Shown here: positions 5,696-6,138 of the stretch, piece after piece | How the letters are laid out: every line of letters starts with the position of its first letter | Numbering within the stretch: position 1 is the first letter of the stretch | Source: an uncultured Bacteroidota bacterium | GTDB taxonomy: Bacteria; Bacteroidota; Bacteroidia; Flavobacteriales; Schleiferiaceae | DNA: 6,138 nucleotides | Assembly: GCA_913056475.1 (NCBI GenBank) | Contig: CAJXMS010000141.1 | Coordinates: forward strand, 1 to 6,138 | Direction of reading: 5' to 3' | Position numbers and translations under genes: made by a program | The notes under the pieces: model-generated | What the model was told of the DNA's origin: nothing | The model's database searches: none | Seen by the model: only the letters and a program-made list of their open reading frames with translations

Positions 5696-6094
5696 TTAGG
5701 GGCGGTTCAGGTGGGTTTTTAAGTTTTTGTTTTTCAACTGGGATTTATAGAAGCGGTTTAATTTATTCAGTAATTCGTCGTATTGGACCCTTAACTTTTT
5801 ATAAGTGTCTTCTTCCACATAAGAGAGATCGTAGGCGGTTATCAAATGGTCGAGACACTCCAGCCCACTGGAATAGGCTACATTGGTAAAGTGGGCCTTA
5901 TCTGATTGAGTAGCGCGGCCACTTCCCTCCGCAAGATTGGCCGTGATGCTTCCCGCCGCTCGGCGATATTGCGACACCAAGCCAAACTTTTCCTCTTTGG
6001 GGAATTGCTGCGTTACCTTATAAACTTCCTTTTTAATCCGGCGACCGAGCTGCCAAACCTCGAGCTTTTCAAAGGCATAGACGTGATAGTGCAT
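5696..6094 (-). CDS. Four-helix-bundle protein (23S rRNA intervening-sequence / S23 family)
   Basis: A 132-residue protein of the TIGR02436/S23 type. Key stretches: FEKLEVWQL (8-16), FPKEEKFGL (31-39), SQYRRAAGSITANLAEGSGR (41-60), and AYSSGLECLDHLITAYDLSYV (split over 74-93), spread over four amphipathic helices, then a basic tail KNKNLKTHLNRP (121-132). The family occurs as genes inside 23S rRNA intervening sequences and as free genes in Bacteroidetes; related proteins (Avd) assist retroelements in diversity-generating systems. The molecular role of stand-alone copies is unknown. No reverse transcriptase or variable repeat is seen here. The gene is AT-richer than its neighbours (for example 5761-5820 has only 19 G/C of 60 by hand count) and is flanked by octamer repeats, which suggests acquisition. 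It converges on the beta-barrel gene. Confidence 0.9.
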   Translation of the reverse strand: MHYHVYAFEKLEVWQLGRRIKKEVYKVTQQFPKEEKFGLVSQYRRAAGSITANLAEGSGRATQSDKAHFTNVAYSSGLECLDHLITAYDLSYVEEDTYKKLRVQYDELLNKLNRFYKSQLKNKNLKTHLNRP

Positions 6095-6106
6095 AGCAAA
6101 TTAAAC

Positions 6107-6138
6107 AGGTTACCAAACAGTTAAACGATTTAACAATT
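6107..6138 (-). repeat. Octamer repeat flank upstream of the four-helix-bundle gene
   Basis: Read on the minus strand from the window edge: AATTGTTA, AATCGTTT, AACTGTTT (6138-6115), then a diverged GGTAACCT (6114-6107). The first three units belong to the same octamer family as the array at 5603-5690 but lie on the opposite strand, so the gene sits between inverted arrays. The array probably continues beyond the window. Confidence 0.7.

Noticed and set aside
5906..6124. 72-codon plus-strand frame at the right edge
   Set aside because: It is antisense to the four-helix-bundle gene and runs into the octamer flank.
5696..6138. Diversity-generating retroelement, because Avd is a four-helix-bundle protein of a related family
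   Set aside because: No reverse transcriptase, template repeat or variable repeat is visible within the window.

Overview
The window looks like a chromosomal segment of a fairly GC-rich Bacteroidetes bacterium, perhaps of the Saprospiraceae/Lewinella type. The phylum rests on three things: gliding genes of the gldF-gldG type, TAnnTTTG-like promoter boxes with no clear Shine-Dalgarno sequences, and a 23S-IVP-type four-helix-bundle gene embedded in octamer repeats. The genus-level guess is inference only.

Left part, minus strand (1-1670): a tightly coupled set reads right to left. A 99-residue ABM-domain (quinol/antibiotic-biosynthesis monooxygenase-like) protein overlaps gldF through ATGA. 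gldF, the membrane permease of the gliding-associated ABC transporter, overlaps gldG through TAATG. gldG runs off the left edge, so only its first 214 codons are present. Positions 1671-2084 carry no credible gene. They hold two copies of a GC-rich hairpin repeat and, further right, a pair of GGCC-rich repeats with an A/T tract that could end the upstream minus-strand gene.

Middle part: positions 2085-2882 (minus) encode a protein of the SAM hydroxide adenosyltransferase family (DUF62) whose catalytic triad looks degraded. A 154-base divergent region (2883-3036) separates it from phoH. That region contains a 15-bp palindrome next to a TAnnTTTG box and a complex GC-rich hairpin element in the phoH leader.

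Right part, plus strand (3037-5566): phoH (PhoH/PhoL-type ATPase, apparent TTG start), purC (SAICAR synthase, long eukaryote-like form) and a small outer-membrane beta-barrel protein follow each other with gaps of 5 and -4 nt, so they probably form one transcription unit. A housekeeping RNA-associated ATPase, a purine enzyme and a cell-surface protein would then be co-transcribed.

Right edge (5603-6138): an S23/four-helix-bundle gene on the minus strand is bracketed by octamer tandem repeats in opposite orientation and is visibly richer in AT than its neighbours. This is the part of the window that looks most like an acquired or mobile cassette. I see no CRISPR array, tRNA, rRNA, transposase or phage gene. 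The core genes are recognisable families, and no whole new system is evident.
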